Origin: Ecdyonurus torrentis
Lineage: Eukaryota; Arthropoda; Insecta; Ephemeroptera; Heptageniidae
Direction: 5' to 3'
DNA length: 64,000 nucleotides
Assembly: GCA_949318235.1 (NCBI GenBank)
Contig: OX439136.1
Location: forward strand, 15,099,890 to 15,163,889
In this document: positions 48,301 to 58,431 of the stretch, piece after piece
Position numbering within the stretch: the stretch's first letter is position 1
Layout: each line of letters begins with the position of its first letter
The notes under the pieces: generated by a model
Told to the model about the DNA's origin: nothing
What the model saw: only the letters and a program-made list of their open reading frames with translations
Databases searched by the model: none
Translations under genes and position numbers: made by a program

Positions 48301-49355
48301 TGAAAGTTTGAGAGCAGATCTTGATCGTTGGCATTTAGAAAAGAAACGTGACTTAAAGCAATTGTTTCTAGGGCTTGCAAATGCACAAATCAAATTTTAT
48401 GAACAGGTACGTTCTTCTGATATTTATTTATTTATTTATTAATCTTAAAGATTATTTATTATAAAATAATCCCTTTAGATATTATAAAACATCCCTTTTA
48501 ACGTCTATTTTTATTTAGCGCAAGCTATAATGATTTGCATCCCTAGTCCCAATTTACTATTTAAATTAGAGAATTTTTGCGTTTTATTAATTTTCAATTC
48601 AACGTGCTCTAATCTCTACCAACTATTTTCTAATTATTTTTTTTTAAACGTAATAAATAGGCCTATATAATATAAGAAGAAAAAAAACATTATGGTTTAA
48701 AATGCAAATCAAAGAAAAATAATATAGATAATTATAATTAAAGCACGCTGTATTGAAAGCTATATTACGCAAAAATCTTTAATTAAATACATACAAAAAA
48801 GGGGGACGCAAAATTGCAAGCACAAGGCTACTAATGAGAAATTTTTACTGCCGTGATGGAAATATAACCAAACTACCTGAATTATCACTTCATCAAGTTG
48901 TGAACACCGTGTTTTGCCCTACCCACCATCAATATATTGCATTCCATCAAACGTAAATATCACGCAGTTAATTAACTAATTAACTGCACGATAATTCATT
49001 CAATGCATCACAATACACATCAAGTAGTTCATTGGGGCTCGTCATTGGGCATGTATCTGCATGTTGTTTTGATGGCCAGAAATCTGAGTGTTAGTAGCTT
49101 TGCCTGTCAACGCCCAGCAATATCTGTCAAGTTTTAAAATCCAAGTGAAAGGGACTATTTTTTTGCAACATAAACAAAATTGCAGCAATGTTGTTGCAAA
49201 TTTGTTTAAATGTCAACATACATTAAATTTACCTTCCATATGAATTGACAATAAAAACAAAAAATGTATTGTTTCAGTCTCTTGCTGCATGGGAAGATGC
49301 TGTACCTGAGATGAGAGAACAAGAAGTATGTCCACTAAGTGATCTGAACAGCTGA
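43761..49355 (+). CDS. SNX30: Sorting nexin SNX7/SNX30 homologue (PX-BAR)
   Basis: Ten coding exons: 43761-43880, 44063-44221, 44336-44446, 44848-45012, 45563-45758, 46298-46458, 47212-47337, 48056-48202, 48272-48406, 49278-49355. All phases close to 465 aa, close to vertebrate SNX7/SNX30. An in-frame TAA lies two codons before the start. The acidic N-terminus is followed by a PX domain (about 65-183) with VDNPQKH, TYITFRITTR, the phosphoinositide-binding RRRY (107-110), LIPPLPEK and RVADHPVLS. A helical BAR-type region (about 190-460) ends with RADLDRWHLEKKRDLKQLF and FYEQSLAAWEDAVPEM. Family members bind PI3P on endosomes, pair with SNX4 and act in tubular recycling and autophagy. SNX7 and SNX30 cannot be told apart here. 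Confidence 0.93.
45278..45485. mobile_element. Diverged inverted-repeat element with poly-A insertion (SNX intron)
   Basis: ATAGCCATAGAAACATGAAT and CTACATTTATCGCGAC have complements at GTCGCAATAAACGTAG and ATGTTTATATGGCTAC. About 27 A residues sit in the centre. Confidence 0.6.
46510..46770. mobile_element. Foldback element, family F copy 1 (SNX intron)
   Basis: AGATGCTGTAATAGAGAAAA and AATAATTTCTA pair with TAGAAATTATTTTC and TTTTCTCTACTACAGCATCT. The left end (TTTGATAAAA.. GATAGATTAGG) matches the copy near 52045. Confidence 0.75.
47527..47741. mobile_element. TATCGATGGCTCC-type palindromic MITE (SNX intron)
   Basis: TATGGCTCCTCGGAAAACTG at the left; GTTCTGCAAAGCCATCGATA at the right. 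CCTCAAATTTGGAACATCTG pairs with its complement, with GAGAGGCGGAGAGTGCAGAT on the right arm. A second copy at 60899-61117 is closely similar. Confidence 0.85.
47760..47960. repeat. Dispersed repeat family D, copy 2 (SNX intron)
   Basis: Shares CCTTTTAACGTCTATTTA, GATCCCAAGTCCCAAT and TTTTCAATTCAAC.TGCTCTAAT with 48480-48650 and, more weakly, with 18650-18850. Confidence 0.65.
48480..48650. repeat. Dispersed repeat family D, copy 3 (SNX intron)
   Basis: CCTTTTAACGTCTATTTTTA..CTAGTCCCAATTTACTATTT..TTTTCAATTCAACGTGCTCT follows the same order as the 47760 copy, about 700 nt upstream in a different intron of the same gene. Confidence 0.65.
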
Positions 49356-50137
49356 CCTGGAGGTAGAGATTGTTCTGGACCACGTCACAGTCCATTTAAA
49401 ATACTTATTCTTGGTCTTGGCTGTGTTCCCTTACATTTAATCCCATAGCTTAATTGTATATTATGTACCTATATAGCCATATTATATGAATAATTAAGAA
49501 TAGTTAATGTTAAATGTTATAATAATAAGAAAGTACTTGTATAATAATTTCTAACCAGAGAATAGAATATTATAAGACCAACAGTATTTCTTAGGTACTT
49601 CTAAATATTATTAAATAATTGTCTTCAATACAAACACATACCAGGGAGGATTTTTTTTATTATTATTATTATTATTTTTTTTTTTTTTTTTTTTTTATTG
49701 ACAAGGCTTATATTAGCGGCCCAATCTTGCACCTAAGCAAGCAACAAAATGAGAGTTAAAAGAATTTACTCTATCAAATTTTATGTCTCCTTTAAAATGA
49801 GAAATAATGATTTAGTAAAATAATAAAGTAATACTGCAATAAATAAATTTTGCCTGTAAACATAAAAAAGTGATATGAAATAATATATGCACTGAAAATA
49901 ATCAAAATATGAACATGAAATATATTGTAAAATAGGGAAAATATGTAAAAGTTAGAAAAATGCAGAAAGAATGCATATGCTTATATATTAGTTTATAACT
50001 GCCATTCCCATTCTTACATTAACATCACACATGACTTATGATTGTGAGGGAGGAAAAAAAAAAAGATTAAATAAATAGTACACAGAGTCTTTCACTTGTA
50101 AACAATCTTGCACTTCACGAGGTGTAGTAAGTGTAGG

Positions 50138-50264
50138 TACAGCTCTGGCCAAAAGATTAAGAACGGGGCAGCAGCGGCCGCTGCGTTTTCTCATACAGAT
50201 GGCATAGTGTGGTTGTGGGTTGCTTATACAAATCGTTCTGAAACTTTTGACCAGAGTTGTACTT

Positions 50265-50266
<2 letters not shown>
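50138..50266. mobile_element. Short Tc1/mariner-type MITE
   Basis: TACAGCTCTGGCCAAAAGAT at the left and ACTTTTGACCAGAGTTGTA at the right are inverted and TA-bounded; CTGGCCAAAAG is reminiscent of Tc1-like termini. A diverged end of the same element lies inverted at 51236-51325 (CTTTTGTCCAGAGGTGTAC). Confidence 0.7.
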
Positions 50267-50302
<36 letters not shown>

Positions 50303-50544
50303 AAGTAGACATTTTTACTCTTTAGGTGTGCAAGCTTTGTTATAAGGTTGGCATTACCTTACCAATGGAATTTTTGGTTGCCTTAACTATATAGCCCTGG
50401 TCAATTTGCATGCTCACTCATTTTACATTATAGAAGGTAAGGATGATAGCAGAGTTTAACTCATAACCGGCCAGAGGTTCTGTTAGCGGAATAAAGTTGA
50501 TTCATTTTGTGGTTAAATAATAAAAATAAAAAAATTCTTTTTGA

Positions 50545-50709
50545 ATATTAAAAAAAAAACTTTTTTGATGCCAACTCTAAGTGATTTTAAAAACAACCTT
50601 GTTTCATTTTAATGTACTGTGCATGTGTAGTATCTAGAAACGGAATCGGATGTGCTCAAAATTGTAATAAGTTGACCTCAAAATATAGTTGTTGTTGTAT
50701 TAATCAATG
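50545..50709. mobile_element. Palindromic MITE, family G copy 3 (diverged)
   Basis: The right part (GGAATCGGATGTG, GTTGACCTCAAAATATAGTTG, TTAATCAATGG) matches family G in the order of the 21.3-kb copy. The left end is degraded. Confidence 0.55.
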
Positions 50710-51783
50710 GACAGGTATTCTAAACTTAATTATTTATTATGGAGGCTATGAAAAGCAAAAGAATAGCCTAATAATGATAAATAAATAAACAAATAAAAAT
50801 AAAATGTGAGCAATTTACAACCTCAAGTACAATACATACAAGCTTTGTAAGAAGTTGTACTTTTTTTTTTTTTTTTTTTTTTTTGGTAATTAAGTAATAA
50901 CTTAAAAAGTTTGTGCACACATGGATTTAGGGCATGAAATTAATATAGATTGTTTATCAAGTAGAAGACTCTGGTATAAGAGAAAACAATAATGTAGCTT
51001 TACATGTATATTAACTTAGGGGAAAAAAAGAAGAAGAATTTTTACAACTTTAACATATAAAATTTATGCAAAACATTTCTAAACTTATTTATACCCTTTT
51101 TTTTTTTTTTTTTTTTTTTAAGCAAGTTATGGCACCCTGCCAAATAAAAAATTAATGTAGTTAAATATATTCAAACAACTCTTAAATTAGTAAACTTAAA
51201 TTGTTTTAAGGTACAAAAAGTTTGATAACAATTTGTATAGGCAACTCCCGCAACCATACTATCTAGATGAGAAAAATGCAGCAGCAAGCGCACGCCCATT
51301 CTTAAACTTTTGTCCAGAGGTGTACAAATTAACATGATTAAATATATACAAATTATATAGCCTTACGATGAGCAAAATTAAACATAAATCATTCTGAAAA
51401 CCAACTTCAGACTACACCTATCACACACTGAAATTTTACATATACCCAGATAATGTGATATGCATTTATAACTAATAGAATTGAATTGATAATGCTATAG
51501 TATTTTTTCTCTTTTAATATTTCATTAAGTGTCAGAGAGTGAGTGAATATGTAAACATTAAAAATAAATACACACAGCTTTGATTGCAAAACACATTAAA
51601 ATAATAATTGAAAGTTAAAAAATATTAAGATATTAGGATAATTATATCCTATATTACGTAATAGACTGTAAAAAAAATGTTTATTTTTTATTTCTATTTT
51701 GTGAATATAATTATTAAAATAAAATAACTTATTATTATATTTTATATAAAGAGAAAAGAAATTGGTGCTAGTTTTTGTTGACA

Positions 51784-51816
<33 letters not shown>

Positions 51817-51838
51817 AGGATTATACGGCCATTGTAAT

Positions 51839-51958
51839 GGGCTGTTCACAATGGCTTGTTAATTTATGTAACTTTCACGTAAGAATCCAAAAAGTAACAT
51901 TGATAGTTGTATCTTTACTTAAGAGTTACGTGAACTTACGCATCATTGTGAACAGCCC
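51839..51958. mobile_element. Short palindromic element
   Basis: GGGCTGTTCACAATG pairs with CATTGTGAACAGCCC, with weaker pairing inside (AACTTTCACGTAAG/CTTAAGAGTTACGTGAA). Confidence 0.8.
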
Positions 51959-52044
51959 GTAACACTTAATCTCTAGTTAAACCTTAGTCAAATTTAGTAA
52001 ATAAATATTACCAAAAACTGACTGTGCTGTAATTGTTAATTAAA

Positions 52045-52176
52045 ATATTTGATAGAAAAAGACATTCGATAGATTATTAGGAAAAATTAAGAAATGTGAG
52101 ATATGGTGAGCTTATTGTTAGACTGACTGTGAGGAGAGAAAAAGAAAATGTTTTGTAACCAAGATCAAACTAATGC

Positions 52177-52234
<58 letters not shown>

Positions 52235-52380
52235 AGCGTTAAAAATAATTTCGTTGACAATGGTGTCTCTGTCAGTCTAACCTCATTCTATGTCCAATTC
52301 CCTAATTTTTCCTGGTCTACGTTTTTTATTATTATTAATTTATTTATGAAATCTATTAATATTAGATAGTTTATTTCATT
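52045..52380. mobile_element. Foldback element, family F copy 2, with long poly-T
   Basis: GATAGATTATTAGGAAAAATTA and TTAGACTGAC at the left pair with GTCAGTCTAA and TAATTTTTCC at the right. A poly-T run of about 50 nt fills the centre. Confidence 0.7.
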
Positions 52381-52388
52381 ATTGTAAC

Positions 52389-52937
52389 AATAGACAACTT
52401 GCATGCCGTTTTTTTGTAGTCTTAAAAAATTCTTTAGGAAAAATAAATAATATTGGTGCATATAAAACTTCTTAAAAAATGCTCCTTCATATTTAAAATA
52501 ATTTTTGAAATTCAAATTTTATTTGAAGTAAAGACGGTGGCCATTACGCCGAAAGACGGTTCGCGTTTCTTTTGCTTTTTAATTGTTGAAATCGTTCAAA
52601 CGAGTTTGCACCAACTGAAGAATTTTTTTCAACGGCCGAATTTTTTAAACAGCTCTGTTGGAGAAAATACAGATTTTTTAAAAAATTCGGCCGTTGAAAA
52701 AAATTCTTCAGTTGGTGCGAACTCGTTTGAACGATTTCAACAATTAAAAAGCAAAAGAAACGCCAACCGTCTTTCGGCGTAATGGCCACCGTCTTTACTT
52801 CAAATAAAATTTGAATTTCAAAAATTATTTTAAATATGAAGGAGCATTTTTTAAGAAGTTTTATATGCACCAATATTATTTATTTTTCCTAAAGAATTTT
52901 TTAAGACCTTAAAAAAACGGCATGCAAGTTGTCTATT
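52389..52937. mobile_element. 549-bp near-perfect palindromic element
   Basis: Arms of about 260 nt from AATAGACAACTTGCATGCCG pair without gaps (landmarks sum to 105326) around a centre of about 30 nt, with only a few mismatches seen. Because of the symmetry almost the same 109-codon frame is read from both strands. Confidence 0.92.
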
Positions 52938-53170
52938 ATAAAAATCTTAACTAAGGTTTAACTACCGTCAGCAACTTACAGCGGCTTGTGTATTTAATGC
53001 TTTTTAAAGAAAACTGATGTTTTATTGTTGTTAAATATAATATATTTTATTTCTATATTTTCCTCTACATTTTTTCAAGTTAAATTACTGTGGTAATGTA
53101 CAGTGTATAAAAAGAATACATAATATAATATGCAAAGTATTTACTTACACGTATTATTCATAATCCAATA

Positions 53171-53219
<49 letters not shown>

Positions 53220-53603
53220 GGTACAAGTAAAAATTTAAAGCAATTTCAAGGTTATATATTTTGTACAGCTTGCTATTCATTAGCAATTATAAGAATAAAG
53301 CGGAAAAAAATAACAAAAAAGATAATAAATAAATAAGGGGGGGGGGGCTAAATATAAAAAAAGTACTTCCAACATACTAATTATTCAGGAAAATTGAACT
53401 TTGCAATAGTTTTTAATTAAATTAATATAATTTTATTCAATTATTAGTTACATTTCAAGTAAATAAACTCAAAAGTTTAAAATGATCATTCAATGGTAAT
53501 TGGTTAGCAAGAAAAAAAATTAATACAAAAAATATATATAATATATAAAAAGAAAGACATTGCATACTGATGAAAATTTGCCAGTATGATTTCATGTTAA
53601 CAA

Positions 53604-54120
53604 TTAACCTCAGATCTGGCACGCACTCTTTTTTCAAAAAACTGATTGTAAAATATTTTTACAATTGTTTTTGAATACAAATCATTTTTACAAAATATAA
53701 CTTCAAATAAAATTTCTTCGTACTTCTCATACATTTCTTGCAATTAATTTTTAACCGTTTTTATTTTGCCACAAAATTCAATATCAATGTTATTCAAATA
53801 GGCAAAATGATGCTCAATCTTCTCAAAACTGGATGGATAAATAAATAAAATACAAAAAGTAGTCGATAGAGCATGAAAATATCTATAACATCAGAAAGTT
53901 TAAAAAAAAAGTTGTCGATTAAAAAAAAATTAATTGAAAACACAAAAACACAATGCAAATTGTAACCTTAATTATCTCTAGATTTCAATGAACACTTCAA
54001 TGTTTTGATAACTGGAGCTTGTAGATTATCCCTTTTTTTTAACTCCCTTAAAAATATAAAAACAAAAAAGTTATTGATTCAATTTTGAGATATTTCAAAT
54101 TTTCCTGGTCTGAGGTTAAT
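53604..54120. mobile_element. Possible diverged element with short TIRs
   Basis: TTAACCTCAGATCTGG at the left and CCTGGTCTGAGGTTAA at the right are inverted. The interior is AT-rich and non-coding. The CCTCAGxCATGACAG variant also occurs near 18895 and 60752. Confidence 0.45.
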
Positions 54121-54122
54121 CC

Positions 54123-54564
54123 TTAAGGGGGGGCGTTAAATACGCACCAAAAAAGCACCACCTATTGAATGATTTATGAACTTAATTTTGATTTTAACAA
54201 CAATTCAGCATGAAGTTATTTAAAAAATTTGCTCAAAATTACCCCAGTCCAGCATCTACATCATTGCAAGGCTCCGTAAAAGTTTTAGGACATTTAAAGG
54301 AACACTGATTGATTTTTGTGTGCAAAAAAAAAAAAATTAAACGCTTTAAGCGCCATCTTGTATCAATTATATGCATTAACAATCTTTGCAGTTTTAAGGG
54401 TTAAATCACCCCTAAAAGTATTTTGATAATATAATAAAAAATTTAGTACAAGGCTGAACCACATCTGCAGTGTTGGCGACAATTTGGATGTTTCAGCTCA
54501 AAAAGTGTGGGCACCAAAAATTAATTCTAAACCACCATTGTATCAATTTAACGCCCCTCCTTAA
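54123..54564. mobile_element. TTAA-flanked element with GGGGGGGCGTTAAAT termini
   Basis: TTAA then GGGGGGGCGTTAAAT at the left; ATTTAACGCCCCTCC then TTAA at the right. The inner sequence is mostly unpaired and lacks a reading frame. TTAA at both junctions points to a piggyBac-like source. Confidence 0.75.
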
Positions 54565-54669
54565 ATAATAAAAAGTAATCTCAAAAATAATAATAATAAT
54601 AAATGAGGGAGTGTTATTCTATAGGCCTAATATTAAATGTTTTAGAACATAGAAAAAGTAATTACTATA

Positions 54670-54993
54670 AAAAAAGGGAGAGAGGAAACAAGCAAGGGCA
54701 AAGGTTGAAGAGAGAAAATTTTGCTAGTACATCAATACAAAAACTAACATGGATATAGCTTTTGCCACTGAACTTCAAGAGAAAATGTACCACGCATGCC
54801 TTTGTCAGTCTTTACAAACTCAGTCAGAGAGAGTGTGCAAGAATTGACAAAGACACTCACACATACTATGTTTCCCCTCAGAGTTTAGTGCCAATAGCTA
54901 TCCTTTTATTTATTTATTTATTTTTTCTTTTTTAATTTCTGTTTTAGCAAAAGAGTTTAAGCACTTGCTGGTTTCCTTTATCCTTTTCTTTTT
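54670..54993. mobile_element. Family C element, diverged copy
   Basis: GAGGAAACAAGCAAGGGC at the left and GCACTTGCTGGTTTCC..TCCTTTTCTTT at the right match family C ends. Internal TGCCTTTGTCAGTCTTTACA / TTGACAAAGACA pair. It abuts the next element directly. Confidence 0.7.
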
Positions 54994-55312
54994 AAAGACA
55001 TAGAACACTTTGAACAAAAAACATGTCTAGTATCCTAACATACCTAAATATCAACATTGATTTGGCTGGAGTCATTGATTTCTAATTTATTTTACATTCA
55101 CAAAATATCAGCTGCATGTTTATGACGTCACAGCTTGCCCGTTTCCACGCGCGTGGACTAGTAAGCTGTGACATCATAAACATGCATCTGACATTTTGTA
55201 AATGGAAAATAAATAAGAAATCAATGACTCCGGTCAAATTAACGTTGATATTTAGGTATGTTTGAATACTAGACATGTTTTTTGTTCAATGTGTTCTATT
55301 CATTTTATTATC
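54994..55312. mobile_element. Foldback element, family E copy 2
   Basis: AAAGACATAGAACACTTTGA and AACAAAAAACATGTCTAGTA pair with TACTAGACATGTTTTTTGTT and CAATGTGTTCTAT. ATTGATTTGGCTGGAGTCAT has its complement on the right arm, and the centre is CCACGCGCGTGG. More intact than the 26.3-kb copy. Confidence 0.85.
55304..55309 (-). terminator. Candidate polyadenylation signal of the pocket-protein gene
   Basis: AATAAA on the minus strand about 160 nt after the stop codon. It lies at the edge of a family E element, so the element may supply the signal. Short motif, low specificity. Confidence 0.35.
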
Positions 55313-55467
55313 AAACCAATTAAAGGAAAAGGTACTTCATGATTTTGTACTCCCATTTCTTACCTGCAATTATAATAACTGATTAGCAATTAAATAATAT
55401 GATATAAAAATAAATATGGCAATATACAATAATGTGTGCAAATTCACATATACATGCATCACACAGA

Positions 55468-55936
55468 TCACTCCTTAAAGTTGACACGGTCCTCAATTAA
55501 GTCTTTAACTTTAAGTTGTACCAAAGAATCAGTTTTGAATTTCTTTGGTGGTGAGGGACCTTGGATTGTAATGTCCGAATCTTCCATGATAAGTTTCTTA
55601 CGAGCACCCATTGGGTTGACTGAGTTGACCATGCTGTTAATCTGGTGAAGGGTCTGTGAAGTGTATGTTTAAAATTAGTGTGTTAACCAGGAGCAATACT
55701 ATATTGTTGTAATGTACAGTTGAAGACAATTAAAATGATACAATTTAAACTTTTTCCTTATTTGCGCACCTCAAACTTCATATTAAACAAGATTTTTACC
55801 TTAGGCCTAAACATTCACATTCGTTCAAAAAATTACATGAACTCACTAAAGGTCGCCTCTCACACTCACTTGTCAGTTGATCAAGAACTTTATCACCTGA
55901 CAAGTAAGCATGACAGGTAACCTCTAGGGAGTTTTA

Positions 55937-55970
<34 letters not shown>

Positions 55971-57076
55971 AATGAAAGTTAATATTAGTATTAGATTTAA
56001 TAGAACAGCACATAGATTCGCAAACAAAACAAAAAAAGGGAGAATGGGTGGAATGGGAGATAGTATAGCTCACGACTACCTCCCATTCCCCAATTTTTAA
56101 TAATCTATCTGATGTATTTTTTTTTTCAATTAAATCTTTTTACTACTAATCATTGCATAGTTGATTTTTCCTTAATATTTATTTATTAGGCATTTATAAG
56201 GTAAAAATTTTGTTTCCAGATAAAGTTTGAGGCGTGCAAATATGGGACAAGTTTAAAGTAAAATCCTTCATTTGCCGTCGACCATAACATTAGAAATACC
56301 CCACCATTTCATAACCTAGAGCTTACAGTTACCATCTTATACATCAGTTACTTGTTCCCATCATTTAAGATGTCACTTAAAATAAATTTGCTTTAAGTGT
56401 TTGACTTTTTTTCTTTCCTTTGATTCATATTCCATTAAATAGACTAAAATGTTCTAACAAACTTTTCATTGCTATAGAAATGTAAAAACAAACTTTCATT
56501 TAAAAATATCTACATATGAAATGTCTTACCTGAACTGGACTGCTTTTAAAAAAGAATGTCATAGATCGACCTGGTGAGTCTGTTACACGTTTCTTATTGA
56601 GATTACTAATTAATAAATTCGGACTCTGTGGTACACGAATCTTTGGTGATTCAATAGGGACAATTTTAGGAGCAGGTACAGGAGACATAAAGAGAGCATT
56701 CTGTAAAAAAATAAAGTATTTTTAATGAATATTATGATATTATCTTATTGATGCATGACATTAATATTAACTTACAGGATTCAAGCAATTTGAAAATGTC
56801 TCCAAAACAAATTTCTGAACACATTTGACATAGACAGTATCATAAAAGCTGATCACATCTCCCCTTTTATCTTCCATTAATTCTTTTTCTACATCTGTGG
56901 TATTCTCTCCTGCAATCAATTGTTGGTTATTAATTACTAAATCAGATATGTTAAGGAAAATAAACCATTGTGGTTAGGTATGATAAATTTGAAAGAAAAG
57001 GATAGGAGAAACCAGCAAGGGCCTTACCATAGTGAGTCCCATAGTTTGGGGAAAATCTTGCTAGCACAGGTATAAA

Positions 57077-57125
<49 letters not shown>

Positions 57126-58395
57126 ATACATTGGTAATATTTTGGCAATAAACTCCAAGAGGGATGGAGTGTGTTATGCCTTCATCAGTCCTTACAGACT
57201 CAAGAGAGAAACTATAGAGAAACTTTATAGTTTCTCTCTGAGTCTGTAAGGACTGATGAAAGCATAACACACTCTATCCCTCTTGGAGTTTATTGCCGAA
57301 ATATTTCCAATGTGTTAGTTTTTTATATCTGTGCTAGCAAGATTTTCACCAAACTATGGGACTCTCTTCACTATGGTAAGTCCCTTGCTGGTTACTCCTA
57401 TCCTTTTCTTTCAAATTTAAATTACTAAATATGATAAGAAGTACATATTTAAGAGCATAATATGATTAAGTTGAACTTACTTTTTTCTTGAGCAGCTCTT
57501 GACAGTAAGACATTCCTATGTACATGAGAGGCTGAGAATGGAAGTGTTCTATAATGATGTATGATAGTTTGGAATGCTAGATTTTGTTTTGTTGCCTGTA
57601 ACATTTTAACATAAAATAATATACCTATAGTTTTTATTTCCACTAAAAATAGTAGTTTAGCTATAATAAATTAACAATGATAATTATAACTAAATAACAA
57701 TTTACTATTAAATTATTTGAAATTCTTATCTTTTTATGAAGAAGAAATTTTATGAACCACGTTTATCAAATAAAAATTGATATATAATTAAATTTGCTTT
57801 TGAGTTTCATAAAATTTAGATTTCTATTGCCACTAAAATAAATGCATATAATGAGATAAATAAATGATTCCATTATTTATCTAATTAAATTTAAGATTTT
57901 ATTTTATTTTATTTATTTATTTATTTATTTATTTATTTTTTTTTGGCAGGACAGAGGGGGTTACAAATAGACTCTAAGTCAGTACTATAAATAAGACTAC
58001 ATACCTTACAAACAACATATATAGCACACATTACTAGTTGATCCAGGTGTCTATCCATTAACAGTAACTGAGTATCATGAATAATAGAGTATTCTAAGGT
58101 AGTCCAGATTTTTTTAATGTCAGCATCAGTTAAATTTAATTTGCTACATAAAGATTTTAATCTTTTAGATGCCAAAATATTGAACTGGAACAAAATAATT
58201 ATAGAAATAAATTTTTAATAAACACAATTTACCTTGTTATTTATATAATATGATATTTTATTATGCAAGTGTGTTTAATATAGCTATATTGCATTTTAAT
58301 TTAATGCTAAGTTCCTTACATGCTAAATAAAAATTAGATATGCGAGACACACATTGAGAAAAGTTAAGCTGGAGCTGAGAGGAACTCTTTAAGCA

Positions 58396-58431
<36 letters not shown>

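Larger units (their letters stand above)
49356..55467. other. Gene-free region between the convergent SNX and pocket-protein genes
   Basis: Holds the SNX 3'UTR at its left and the pocket-gene 3'UTR at its right. The rest is T homopolymers of 20-50 nt and foldback elements, listed separately. I see no coding exon. Frames in this interval lie in palindromes or poly-T. Confidence 0.55.

Noticed and set aside
52453..52873. Two nearly identical 109-codon frames on opposite strands
   Set aside because: They are produced by a 549-bp palindrome; there is no recognisable protein and the frame has no independent support.
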